Positions 36,966 through 48,680 of a stretch of DNA of 64,000 nt are shown here, one piece after another; the stretch's first letter is position 1, and every line of letters starts with the position of its first letter. The notes beneath the pieces were generated by a model. That model made no database searches, was not told the DNA's origin, and worked only from the letters and a program-made list of their open reading frames with translations. A program made the translations under genes and the position numbers. Source of the stretch: Urechis unicinctus (lineage: Eukaryota; Annelida; Polychaeta; Xenopneusta; Urechidae); NCBI GenBank assembly GCA_034190875.2, contig CM067356.1, positions 60,059,208 through 60,123,207 on the forward strand. Reading direction: 5' to 3'.

Positions 36966-37490
36966 GAATCCAACCCTGTAACTATGCTTTATCTTAATGT
37001 GTACCGTTTGTATTGAAATGTCTTTAATTTTGCGGTAGAATTAGTTGCACACTTATTGTATTCCCATTGTATTGTATGTTGCACCTTCTCTGATCAAAAT
37101 CATGTAAATAACTCGATTGTATATGCTCCTAGAGGGCGCGTGATTGCTAATAAACGTCATTGTCATTGTCATTGTATACTACCTCTATATAATTAAGTGC
37201 CGCCCCTCCCCGGGACCTACAGTGAAACTGAAACTGCGTAATGTGACGTCATATGTCCAAAATGGGACAACCGTGGGTTGTGATTCTAAAATTCATGTGA
37301 CAATTGCTAAATAATCACGAGACAGTGGCTAACCAAAATAGTGTCGATCAAAGGATATCGACATATATAGATACGTAAGTACACAACATTGATGAGAAGC
37401 TATAAACACTCGAAATAAAACGCTCAGCGCACGACCCACATATCTTCGCGCACGACGGTATATATTTATATTACTGTCGTGCGCGCCTAC

Positions 37491-38805
37491 CAATAGACTA
37501 ACGTCAGGTTTTATCACCTTGTCGAGGGAGTGCATGCATCACTCCCGTACTTAGTTCGAAAGAGCTAACTTACACCGTGAGTTCACGACGTCTGAGTGGA
37601 TGCATATTACCATCCGAGCAGGACCCAGCGATCTCGACCGCCAGTGATTTTTTTTTTACAATAAGAATGATGCGATTATTTCAACCGGTAAATTCTTAAT
37701 TTGCCTAATTTTACATTGCATCGCCGCTATACCAATCGGTGCCTATGGCTATGGCGGGCGTCGACTAGACGGTTTGAATTACAATTGGGGATTATAACAC
37801 GAGAAACTCGTAATGTTTATGGTTTGACATTACATTGAAATATACCAGATACACACATTCTTCATTTGACCTTGGGACTTGCTTGAATGTCTCGGGTAAT
37901 CCCTCTTATCTAAGGTCAGACGACGGACTACAACATACATATCTTCCGATTGCGTCGATATATCCCACAAGACCCAAGATATTGTTCAATGAGTTCTCAG
38001 AGGTCAATGGTCACAAAGGTCCGCTTTTTATTTTCTGACTGCGTGTAATTGCGCAACCCGCCCCTCCCCGACAGATAACTAATGAGCGTTCCCCAATAAG
38101 ATGTGTAAATTGATGAGTTGCTTCGAAGATGCGAGTTTGGCGTTTAATGGATCTAATTTTGTTGCAAAAAAATTTCAGGTTAGTTACATCAGTCTCGTTG
38201 AGTGAATCGACTTGGGCGCCCGTATCTTACCACTTCTTATATAAGACGTCATGATATCATGTTACAAGAAGCAGATTATTATATACATCATTATTTTTAG
38301 CGGCAGCATTGCTGAATTCAACGTTATGATGACACATACCACACGCCAAGGCTGTGTCATAATGATGTTCACCGGGACTTTCATAACGTCTGTGTCGTAG
38401 TTCATCTGGTCATAGGTCGAGAAGCTCTAAAGTGCACGGTTGGAGGAGTCGCTGCGAACGGTAAGGGAAACACAGCTTCAAACCATGTTTTTTCTATGGA
38501 TCTCTCAAGTGCTGAAAGTGTTAAGTTAAAATAATGAAATAGAAGAACCTCAAGCCAACAATTGCGACGTGTTAGGTTCACTGACAGTGACACCGTCACC
38601 GGTGAACCGCGTTGATCTGCATGGTACTATTATTTTCTGGAAGTGGTACCATAGAACAGAAACTTCGATCTCTCATGTCCGCCCTATATGGGATATCCGA
38701 CCGTCTACCATTAGTATCTCTTTCGAACTAAGTACGGGAGTGATGCATGCACTCCCTCTAAGGTGATAAATAGAACCTGACTCACTCCTGACGTTGGTCT
38801 TTTGT
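37491..38805. mobile_element. Element C: 1.3-kb non-coding element with inverted ends
   Basis: 37491-37566 and 38716-38805 are inverted copies of each other. The shared core is GGGAGTGCATGCATCACTCC followed by CGTACTTAGTTCGAAAGAG, with TATCACCTT and AACGTCAGG outside it. The 1.15-kb interior has no recognised coding sequence. It abuts the outer end of the inverted element B copy. Confidence 0.7.
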
Positions 38806-39305
38806 GCTAACCATTAGCGACAAAAGTCTTCAACCTATTGAAGTTGGCCATATAATGGAAGAAGAAGAAGCGGCTATGCAATTTGGCAAGCATTCGTGTT
38901 TGTAAGCTAATTACTCAGCCTGGGCTTAGACCTCCTGACCTGCAAAACAGCTTGTTTGTGTCACTCACATACCTCAGTCAGATAACAAACCCTATTAAAC
39001 AAGCCCCACTTAGATGATTATATTATTCAGTTATTACAACATGGAGGTTACTATAGATGTCGTGCTGGGCTATAAGCCAGGAGGCATGGCCGTCTGATAC
39101 CAGGCCCCATCGTGACCTCTCCTCACTTCTTGACCTTGTTCTGTCGACTGGTGGAGTTGGCCTATGAGTTAACAAGTAATCTTCACCTTGCTGGGGAAGA
39201 TTATGTTGAAGATTGTGTGGAATAGACTTCTTTATATTGTGTTTGCTGCCAAGCCATGATTGTGTTGGTGTCATTCAGGGGCTGAGCTACACATTAAACA
39301 CCAAC
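38806..39305. promoter_or_regulatory. Upstream region of GLOD4
   Basis: About 500 bp between element C and the GLOD4 start codon. No TATA box or other clear promoter motif is evident. An acceptor-like GTGTTGGTGTCATTCAG precedes the start by about 28 nt, so the start codon may lie in a second exon. Confidence 0.3.
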
Positions 39306-42300
39306 ATGGCAGGAAGGCGAGCACTTCATTTTGTATTTAAAGTTGCTGACAGAAAGGAAACTGCCCGATTTTACAGAGAAGTATTAGGAATGAAGGTATT
39401 GGACCATTCATTAGATTCACTCACTTTCCCCAATTTGTCTTCACTTTTAACCATTCTCGCCAATATTGTCTTTGTTCCTGTAAATTCAGATTTTAAGGCA
39501 TGAAGAATTTGAAGAAGGGTGCAAAGCATCGTGTAATGGGTGAGTCGATGCGTTTGTGCTGTGAGATGTCGCAATTCCTTCGGTTTGTACCACCATTGCT
39601 AATTGATGTTCTGTGTTTCATAGACCGTATGACGGCAAGTGGAGTAAGTCGATGGTTGGCTACGGAGACGAGCTCTCCAACTTTGTGCTTGAGTTGACCT
39701 ACAACTACGGAATTGGTTCATACGCCCATGGCAATGACTTCCAGGTGGGTTGGCCCTTCCTTTCTCCATCACCTGAAACGATTCATGTTTGATAATAGGA
39801 TTTCATAGGTGAGTGCAAGACATTTGGACTCATTGTCAGCTGCCTGATTCCCTTTCTTTTGTAGGCAATCACAGTGAAATCTAACAATGTAGTGAGACAA
39901 GCAAAGAAAGTCAACTGGCCGATGACAACCGAGTCAGGGGTCACCACACTAGCTGCTCCAGGAGGCTACAAGTTTCGTATTATAGAACCCGACCAAGGTC
40001 AGCACCAAGGTCATGCTGTCAGCTGGCCGATGTGGACCCCGTGCTTCCATGCTTTGTTGTTAACGATTGTCTGGGGTTTGTTTCAGGGGATGAAAAAGAC
40101 ATGATAGTTGCAGTGACCTTGACCTGTTCTCACCTTGAGAGATCAGTGCACTATTGGCAGAACCTCTGTGGTATGACTCTGGTTTCAAGGTCAGAGCAGT
40201 CTGCGACCTTTACCTTTGGGGAGAACCAGGTGAGGAAGCTTATGCCAGCCCCTCTTTGTTCCACCTCAGGTTATTGAACTCATCTGTTCTCGCTTTCAAA
40301 GAATGACAAGCCCTCCTGTTATTTGTGTCGTTGGCGAGCTAGGCTCGGTTGGAGTTGATGAAGACAGATGGGGATGTAGACCACGCCACAGCATTTGGTC
40401 GAATCGCCTTCTCTTGTCCCAGCAGTCAGGTGCGACATCAATCTCATTGTCAGGTGTCAGGTGCAGGTCTAGTTATAACAAGTCAACATTAACTTAATAG
40501 TCGTAGCTATAACAAGTAAACTTCATCGTAACAGGTATAGCTGTAACAAGTCACCACAGGTATAGCTGTAACAAGTCACCACAGGTATAGCTGTAACAAG
40601 TCACCATTATCTTAACAGGTATAGCTGTAACAAGTCATCATCATCTTAGCAGGTATAGATGTAACAAGTCACCATCATCTTAACAGGTGTTACTATTGCA
40701 AGTGGCCAGACAAGTGTAACGTGTGTTTGTTGTCAATGCAGCTGGCTGGTATTGAGGCCGGTATGAAGGAGGCAGGTGAGAAGATTCTGACACCGCTCAT
40801 TAGTCTGGACACACCTGGCAAGGCTACAGTCCAAGTGGTCATCCTTGCCGACCCTGTAAGTGCTGTGTTAGCTCGCTGACCATTCTGTGACGACACAGCA
40901 AGCTTTCAGTAGCCACTCACTTACCACTCACTAACTATCCTGTGACCACTCAGCCAGCATTCAGTAACCAATCATTAACCATTTTGTGACCACTCAGCAA
41001 GCGTTCAGTAGCCACTCACTAACCACTCACCATCGTGTGACCACTAAGCAACTAAGCAAACGTTCAGAAGCTACTCTCTAATCATTCTGTGACCACACAG
41101 CAAGTGTTCAGTAGCCACTCGGTAACCACTCAGTTACCATTCTGTGACCACTCAACAAGCCTTCAGTAACCACTTAATGACCACTCAGTAACCATTCTGT
41201 GTTATCTTGGTCCTTTGGATTTAATTAATGATACACTCAAATTCTCTTCATGCACAGCAACCATAACCAGGTAAACCACAGGAGTTTCCTTCAAGCCACT
41301 AGCTGAGGGACTGGCAGAGCTTCCAAAACCACTAGACTGGCAGAGCTCCCACAATCACTAGCCCAGGGATTGGCAGAGCTTCCAAAACCACTAGACTGGC
41401 AGAGCTCCCACAATCACTAGCCCAGGGACTGACAGAGCTTTCAAAACCACTAGACTGGCAGAGCTCCAACAATCACTAGCCCAGGGACTGACAGAGCTTC
41501 CAAAACCACTAGACTGGCAGAGCTCCAACAATCAATAGCCCAGGGACTGACAGAGCTTCCAAAACCACTAGACTGGCAGAGCTCCAACAATCACTAGCCC
41601 AGGGACTGACAGAGCTTCCAAAACCACTAGACTGACAGAGCTCCCAAAATCACTAGCCCAGGGACTGACAGAGCTCCCAAAAGCACTAGTCCAGGGACTG
41701 ACAGGGCTCCCAAAAGCACTAGCTCAGGGACTGACAGAGCTCCCAAAAGCACTTGCCCAGGCACTGACAGAGCTCCCAAAATCACTAGCCCAGGGACTGA
41801 CAGAGCCTGACGGTTTTTTCTTCTCTTTTCCAAGTGTCCTTATACCAGCCCAACAAGAGCTTTACTTGCCACCGGAGAATTCATGAAGATAACATTTCAT
41901 CAAACACCATGTGTTAGCTATGTGCCGTCTTTGTGTCAGAGATCAATCTTGATTTTCGCTTTATTACTTCTCTTTGGCTGATTTAGAGAACAAATAATAA
42001 TAATTTTAATGTCAACAGCATATAAAGCACATCAATTTCCACACATACAATTGATGAAACTGATGGCATTCATCAGGGTTGTTGCTTTTTTGAAGGATGG
42101 CCATGAAATCTGCTTTGTTGGAGATGAGGCATTCAGAGAACTCTCACAAGTCGACCCCAAAGCTGATGACCTCCTGAATGAGGTGATTAAATACATATAC
42201 ATCAAACTCCTGATAAAAGACATGATATGACAGTGCTACTTCACCTAAGCAGGGATGAGCTGGCCTCGTTATCACCTGTCATTGTCTTGACCCAGGTTAC

Positions 42301-42409
42301 CATGATTAAGGAGAGGCTGTCACGTGATTGGTGTGTGTTGCAGGCGCTGATGGCCGACAAGAGCAGCGAGTGGTTTGCCAAGAAAGGGCTGACTAAGGCT
42401 GATGCTTAG
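39306..42409 (+). CDS. GLOD4: Glyoxalase domain-containing protein 4
   Basis: Protein with two vicinal-oxygen-chelate (glyoxalase I-like) modules; its substrate is not established. Nine exons in phase: 39306-39395, 39490-39539, 39624-39744, 39865-39997, 40087-40229, 40343-40429, 40742-40855, 42096-42182, 42344-42409, giving 296 aa (human 298). Matches along the length: [124 protein letters not shown] and [13 protein letters not shown]. Intron 7 (1.24 kb) is filled with minisatellites. AATAAA lies at 42696. No defect was seen. It is convergent with the neighbouring sulfotransferase gene. Confidence 0.97.
40510..40690. repeat. ~34-bp repeat in GLOD4 intron 6
   Basis: About five copies of a unit with TATAGCTGTAACAAGTCACC and ATCATCTTAACAGG; the first copies are shortened. 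Confidence 0.82.
40890..41210. repeat. ~44-bp minisatellite in GLOD4 intron 7
   Basis: About seven diverged copies combining CATTCTGTGACCACTCAGCA and AGCGTTCAGTAGCCACTCAC. Confidence 0.82.
41295..41815. repeat. ~30/59-bp compound minisatellite in GLOD4 intron 7
   Basis: Alternating roughly 30-bp half-units, GACAGAGCTTCCAAAACCAC-type and GGCAGAGCTCCAACAATCAC-type with TAGCCCAGG, form a higher-order unit of about 59 bp. The right part collapses to single half-units. Confidence 0.85.
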
Positions 42410-42695
42410 TACCCTGTCACCATGGCAACCTCACCAGCAGCATCATATCAAGATGTCATATGTGTTGCATCATAAGTAGATATATATATAATGTATATGA
42501 TTGTATTTATATATACAGTGGTCCCCCTCATGACGGGCCACCCCGTATCGCGCCAATGGCAACTTTTTTAAGGCGGAACCCCCTCCCATGCTTCATATCC
42601 TGCCTCAACTTGTTTTGCCCCAATGAACGCACAATAAGTGGCGAAAAAGCGAATATATATATATATATTATTTATATATTATAGGTTATCTTCTC

Positions 42696-42701
42696 AATAA
42701 A
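42696..42701 (+). terminator. GLOD4 polyadenylation signal
   Basis: Canonical AATAAA about 290 nt after the GLOD4 stop codon, following short AT microsatellites. Confidence 0.6.
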
Positions 42702-43033
42702 CATTGGATTATTTTTTATCTGATTGTCTGTTTGAAAACATGATCTGGCTGGTATAGATCTGTCTGCTTTGCCATTATTGTGTGAACATGCGGGGAGATT
42801 TGAGGAGCTGTTGTCAGCAAACATGGGCTTATTGATATCTTATAGGAGTGTGGTTCTACGGCGGCATCTGTGAGAATGACATGGCATCATCACTAGCCTC
42901 GTTTTCACTGAACCCGACTAGTCGTGATCATACCACTGCTATTTATTCCAAAATCCGCTTATAATTTTATACAGTTATACATAAACAACAAGACAATTAC
43001 ATTACAAAGCCGCCAACTCATTCTCATTTTATA

Positions 43034-44827
43034 TTAAAGTACATATTTATGTTTAATGGTGCTGAGGCTTTTCGTATTCTGTGCCATTTCGTCCAGCAGT
43101 GTAGTACATTCGTCGTTAATGTCCGACACGACATCGGCCGACAGCGAGATCGGCCACCGGAAGTTCTCTCTGACCATATCATGCCCTTCCAGCGAAATGA
43201 AATCCAGGACTTTGCCAGCGCCCTCTATTGTCGGATTGATTTGCATATGCTTCATCAAATTGAATAAGTTGTGTGTGAGATTGTACATAACTTTATCGTA
43301 GGACAAGCCAATGATACGATGTTTACTCTCCATCTTCACTCGAATTCCAGACATGACATGGTCCGTGGCCAGTCTACAGTAGCTGGAAGCCAACGAGAGT
43401 GGGTCGGACTTCTCGTATGTGGCATATTGTCCGTCGACGGGCCCCAGCTTGGCCCGTCGAAATGCCACGCCGCGCGGGTCGCGGAGCAGGTGGACGAAGT
43501 GCATGCTGGGATAGAGCTTCAATAGTTGCTGGGCGATGTACATGGTCATTGTGCTGGCGGTGATGAGTTTAACGGGCGACTGGAGACAGACTTGGTCGAG
43601 GTGTGTCTCGGCACATCGACGTAATTTCTCCTCGTGACTCTTGACACAGACAAAGTACGTGTTGAATTTCTTACGGGAGCGCTGTATGGCAGCGTCGGCG
43701 CTAAACTGCGACCATAGTCCTGGCTGATCCTCATCCGTGAACGAACCGTTGGCGTAGAAAATGGCGCTACAGTTTTGTATCCGTAAGTTGCCCATATTTG
43801 GGTTGAGCGTGAAGATGGCGGGACAGATCCCCGTTATCGCCCGCTGACACGTGGACAAACTGTCGTGTGGCGGGCTGAGATGTACGTCACTTCCGCGAGC
43901 ACACTGCACGTAGCGAGAGAATGTCTTCTGCTTCTGGCTGGCCCAATACGGGCTGAGCAGCATATGCACAGGTAACGTGGAGAACTTACACTCGAGCAGG
44001 TTTCTGTAGAGCTTCAGACTCTCGTACGCCTCAGCTCTTGGAAAACGCCTGGAACAAAAAAACCACGAGCGCCCATCATGTACATTGTCAATTTGATAGT
44101 GCGGTGAATGCTGGGTTGACTGATTGGAGGTGTGTTAATCACCTGATGTCGCCACGATGATCCATCATGATGTTGAAGGGGATAGCCCCATCACGACTAA
44201 CCCCGTACATAGCCGGATAGAGCAGGTTCACGTGAGGCTCGTCCAGGTGGAACACCCCGGTCAGGACGCCCAAACTCTTCTCCAGCACTTCCGCTCCTCC
44301 CCCGGGATAGGTCAAGGTCAACACGGCGACTTCCTCCTGTTCTGAGACAGCCAGATCATAGAGGTCACAAGCAGGAGGTCACAAGCAGATCATAGAGGTC
44401 ACATGCAGGAAGTCACAAGCAGAGAATAAATGGACACCCATCGTCTTTACCTTAGATTCATATCATTAAAAAAGTTAGTGTGCGAGAAAATTCAACTATA
44501 AATTCTAGTCCAGTCAGAGATACTGGTTATTGATCCATGAACATTGTGTTGTGAAATCAACGTACTGTAATCTTCATCTGTGCTGAATCCTAAAGAAGCC
44601 AACAGTTGGGCGGGGTCTTTTGTTGAGAATCCTTTGAAGACGGACGGTGTATGCATGTCGGCCATCGAGAACTTGATGGTGGGATCGGTATTTGCCTCGT
44701 CTAGGATGGAGGCGATGTAAGAGGTTATCGAGGAGACGGTAAAGCAGAAGCCGAGAAGCAGGATGAGCTTAACGAGGCGTACAGCAACGGCCGACGGGGA
44801 CGCTCGCCTCAAGGACAGCAACGGCAT
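43034..44827 (-). CDS. Carbohydrate sulfotransferase-like protein, degenerate PAPS loop
   Basis: Golgi type II membrane protein of the carbohydrate sulfotransferase family. Three exons in phase: 44566-44827, 44143-44341, 43034-44048, 491 aa. A membrane anchor (VKLILLLGFCFTVSSITSYI, about residues 19-38) is followed by a short stem. The 3'-phosphate-binding motif VHLLRDPRGVAF is intact near residue 340. The 5'-phosphosulfate loop, normally YP(R/K)(S/T)GSS, reads TYPGGGAEVLEKS at about residues 98-110, so the basic residue and both serines are absent although the frame and splice sites are intact. The downstream block HLDEPHVNLLYPAMYG is conserved. It may be catalytically dead or have a changed role. 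Bottom-strand AATAAA at 42942-42947. It is a tandem paralogue of the gene at 49254-52161; its last exon has exactly the same length (1015 nt). Confidence 0.85.
44352..44425. repeat. Short direct repeats in sulfotransferase intron 1
   Basis: Three or four copies of CAGATCATAGAGGTCACAAG-like words. Confidence 0.7.
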
Positions 44828-44829
44828 CT

Positions 44830-45680
44830 ACTGGCACGCACAGACAGCCACGACAGTTAGCCACGACAGACAGCCACGACAGTAACCCACGACAGACAGC
44901 CACGACAGACAGCCACGACAGTCAGCCACGACAGTTAGCCACGACTGTCAGCCACTACAGTCAGCCACGACAGTCAGCCACGACAGACTGCCACGACTGT
45001 AAGCCACGACAGTCAGCCACTACAGTCAGCCACTACAGTCAGCCACTACAGACAGCCAAGACAGTCAGCCACGACAGACTGCCACGACAGACAGCCACGA
45101 CAGACAGCCACGACAGACAGCCAGGATAGACAGTCACGACAGTAAGCCACGACAGACAGCCACGACAGACAGTCATGACAGACAGCCACGACAGTAAGCC
45201 ACGACAGACAGTCAGGATAGACAGCCACGACAGACAGTAACGACAGACAGCCACAACAGTCAGCCACGACAGTCAGCCACGAAAGACAGCCACAACAGAC
45301 AGTCACGAAAGACAGCCACGACAGTCAGCCACGACAGACAGCCACGACAGTCAGCCACGACAGTCAGCCACGACAGTCAGCCACGACAGTCAGCCACGAC
45401 AGTCAATCACGACAGACAGTCACGACAGACAGCCACGACAGTCAGACACGACAGATAACCATGACAGACAGCCATGACTGTCAGCCACGACAGTTAGCCA
45501 CGACAGACAGCCACGACAGTTAGCCACGACAGACAGCCACGACAGACAGTCAGGACAGTTAGCCACGGCAGACAGCCATGGCTGTCAGCCACGACAGTTA
45601 GCCACGACAGACAGCCACGACAGTTAGCCACGACAGTTAGTCACGACAGACAGCCATGGCTGTCAGCCACGACAGACAAA
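44830..45680. repeat. 13-bp minisatellite
   Basis: About 65 copies of CAGCCACGACAGT / CAGCCACGACAGA, beginning a few bases upstream of the sulfotransferase start codon and occupying its promoter-proximal region. Open frames of Leu-Ser-Trp-Val type on the bottom strand are artefacts. Confidence 0.95.
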
Positions 45681-46925
45681 TAGCAAATAATCAGACAATC
45701 AATGACTTAAATACTTCCAGATCGGGATATTTTCATACAAACACACTTCACCTTTTAGTTGTCTGTCAGCGCCTATATATGTACCTTCTACTTGTCAATA
45801 TCCAGTTTAATGGCACTATCTTACAAGATCGGGAAAGGAGAGTACGCCCGCGTCTTTGACTCTGAGGGTGTGCCGCGTAGTGTGCGCGATCCCTCGCAGG
45901 AGCGGAGTCTTCAAACCAAATGAGATGCAAATCATATGCAAAATCGTTTATATAAACTATTGTTCGATGCATACCGTCTTTTAAGCACATTGGTCAATTT
46001 GTTATCGTTGGGATAGGCGTAAAGCCGATAATGTTATTCAGTAAGTCTGCTAGTATCCGCTTTTGTGATCGTGCGTCGATAGGATTCACCACACTAATGT
46101 CTGGTAACAGCTGTAACTGAATTCATTAATTTGAGTTCCGTGGCACCTAGCACATGTGCATAATGGAACTCCGATATTCACAATTATCTTACCACATGAG
46201 AACGATATGGCATTCCCATTCATTTGATCGCCAATATTCTGTTAATCCACCTGCTGATACACTGTCCACCACCTGCTGATTCAATGCCCACCACCTGCTC
46301 ATTCACTGGCCACCACCTGTCATCACCTGCTCATCCACTCCCCACCACTTGTTCATACGCTGCCTAACACCTGTCAATCCACTGCACATCACCTGCACAA
46401 CGACATTCACCACCTACTCATCCACTGCAGTGACTCATGCTTTTTAATGGCCTTTATAAAGTTCGATTTGATACTATTGACGGGACGCGGTATGAACGGT
46501 AATATAAATACTCAGACGTCTTGTAGGGCTACACCCGAAGAGGAAAGTTTGAGCGATAATACCAGCAAATGCTACAGTTGCGCGTGTGTAGTTTCTGGTT
46601 TAGGTCGATTTTCATTTAAATATTTTTGTAAACCAACTTCGCAGGCAGTTTTCAAATCGACTTTATCGAATCATTATCGATTATTTGGTTTAAACGATTC
46701 CTTTTATCAACTACGTAAAAAAAGAGGTAGGTAAGTGTTCCACCACATCTCCGACGCCGGCTTGGTCGGTACCAACAAGATAACTAGCTTGTACCTTGTC
46801 GCCCACTTTACACATCGCTCCATGTTTTATACTAACGCCAGCTCCTCCGCAGCATCATCCATCCAATTACAAGAAGGGTTTGTGTCATCGATGCAGTGTG
46901 ATGGACCAGAACTATGCAGACGATG
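45681..46925. other. Intergenic between the two sulfotransferase genes
   Basis: A degenerate array of CACCTGCTCATCCACTGCC-like words lies at 46240-46440. GGTAATATAAATA at 46498 shares the core of the element B hairpin. The 95-codon frame at 46447-46734 has no recognised similarity and no supporting splice context; not called as a gene. Confidence 0.4.
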
Positions 46926-47110
46926 GGAATAATGTAGCATAAAGTATGGGAATAATGTGCATAAAGTATGAGAATGATGTATGTAATGTAGCATAAAGTA
47001 TGGGAATAATGTACATAAAGTATGGGAATAATGTAGCATAAAGTATGGGAATAATGTGCATAAAGTATGGGAATAATGTGCATAAAGTATGAAATGATTT
47101 GAGCATAATG
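46926..47110. repeat. 22-bp minisatellite
   Basis: About eight copies of CATAAAGTATGGGAATAATG with small variations. Confidence 0.88.
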
Positions 47111-47169
47111 TATGAGAATGGATCAGCCGTACGAAAATGATTCAGATGAGAATTCAGCGATATGAAGAT

Positions 47170-47885
47170 GCCACGATATGAAGGACGAGGATGTTAGGGA
47201 CGAGAAGCGAGCAGTCAGAAGGACGGACGAGGATGCAGTCAGGGACGTTAGACGAGAAGCGAGCAGTCAGAAGAACGAGGATGTTAGGGACGAGAAACGA
47301 GCAGTCAGAAGAACGAGGATGATAGGGACGAGAAACGAGCATTCAGAAGGACGAGGATGTTATGGACGAGAAACGAGCAGTCAGAAGAACGAGGATGTTA
47401 TGGACGAGAAGCGAGCAGTCAGAAGGACGAGGATGTTAGGGACGAGAAGCGAGCAGTCAGAAGGACGAGGACGTTAGGGACGAGAAGCGAGCAGTCAGAA
47501 GGACGAGGATGTTAGGGACGAGAAGCGAGCACAGAAGACGAGGATGTTAGAGAAGCGAGCAGTCAGAAGGACGAGGATGTTAGGGACGAGAAGCGAGCAG
47601 TCAGAAGGACGAGGATGTTAGGGACGAGAAGCGAGCAGTCAGAAGGACGAGGATGTTAGGGACGAGAAGCGAGCATTCAGAAGGACGAGGATGTTATGGA
47701 CGAGAAGCGAGCAGTCAGAAGGACGAGGATGTTAGGGAGGGACGGCGAGCAGCGAGCATTCAGAAGGACGAGGATGCTAGGGACGAGAAGCGAGCAGTCA
47801 GAAGGACGAGGATGTTAGGGACGAGAAGCGAGCAGTCAGAAGGACGAGGATGTTAGGGACGAGAAGCGAGCAGTCAGAAGTATGA
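47170..47885. repeat. 38-bp minisatellite
   Basis: About 19 copies of a unit with GAGGATGTTAGGGACGAGAA and GCGAGCAGTCAGAAGGAC. Confidence 0.93.
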
Positions 47886-47939
47886 TGAAGCATGTTGAGA
47901 ATGATGCAAAACCATGACGTTCGATAAGAATTATGCAGT

Positions 47940-48680
47940 TTGGTGGATGAGGATTATGCAGTTTGGTGGATGAGAATGATGGATGCTGATTGAGGGTGAT
48001 TCCATGTGAGGCGAGGAATGATAGAGTATGATAGAGGAGAATGATGTCGGGTAAGGGAAGAGAATGATGTCGGGTTAGAGAGGAGAATGATGTCGGGTTA
48101 GGGATGGGAATGATGTCGGGTTAGGGATGAGAATGATGTCGGGTTAGGGAGGGGGAATGATGTCGGGTTAGGGATGGGAATTATTTCGGGTTGGGTACGA
48201 GAATGATGTCGGGTTATGGGATGAGAATTATGGCGGGTTAGGGATGAGGATTATGTGGGATTAGGGAGGTGAATGATGTCGAGTTAGGGATGAGAATGAT
48301 GTCGGGTTAGGGATGAGAATGATGTCGGGTTAGGGATGAGAATGATGGCGGGTTAGGGATGAGAATGATGTCGGGTTAGGGATGAGAATGATGGCGGGTT
48401 AGGGATGATAATTATGTCGGATTAGGGATGAGAAATATGTCAGATTAGGGATGAGAATTATGTCGGATTAGGGAGAGGAATCATGTCGGGTTAGGGATTA
48501 GAATGATGTCGGGTTAGGGATGAGAATTATGTCGGATTAGGGATGAGAATTACGTCGGATTAGGGATGAGGATTATGTCGGGTTAGGGATGAGAATGATG
48601 TCGGGTTAGGGATGAGAATGATGTCGGCTAGGGATGAAAATGATGTCGGGTTAGGGATTAGAATGATGTCGGATGAGGAG
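47940..48680. repeat. 23-bp minisatellite
   Basis: About 32 copies of GAGAATGATGTCGGGTTAGG plus GAT. The GGGTTAGG word is only coincidentally telomere-like, since the period is 23. Confidence 0.93.

Larger units (their letters stand above)
32206..37173 (+). mobile_element. Non-LTR retrotransposon (LINE), 5'-truncated, nearly intact
   Basis: About 5 kb with ORF1 (SGNH hydrolase-like) and ORF2 (endonuclease plus reverse transcriptase), ending in an ATTGTC microsatellite tail (AACGTCATTGTCATTGTCAT), typical of CR1/L2/RTEX-type elements rather than poly(A) LINEs. It lies inside the inverted element B copy. The 5' end starts within ORF1 coding sequence, so it is truncated. ORF1 has one frameshift; ORF2 has one frameshift and one in-frame stop. 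It is a young but inactive copy. The clade is not certain. Confidence 0.88.
32129..37490 (-). mobile_element. Second, inverted copy of element B, split by a LINE
   Basis: 32129-32180 is the reverse complement of the right end of element B (31930-31980), and 37174-37490 is the reverse complement of its left part (31063-31420), including the GTATACTACCTCTAT segment from the internal MITE A. The left-end hairpin recurs at 37452-37483. A LINE fills the interior. The B right half is partly deleted. No duplication was identified at the outer ends. Confidence 0.65.

Noticed and set aside
46447-46734. 95-codon forward frame between the sulfotransferase genes
   Set aside because: No recognised similarity, no splice links, and it overlaps a short dispersed repeat core near 46498.
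47940-48680. Interstitial telomere-like GGGTTAGGG words
   Set aside because: The real period is 23 bp and the word is only part of the unit.
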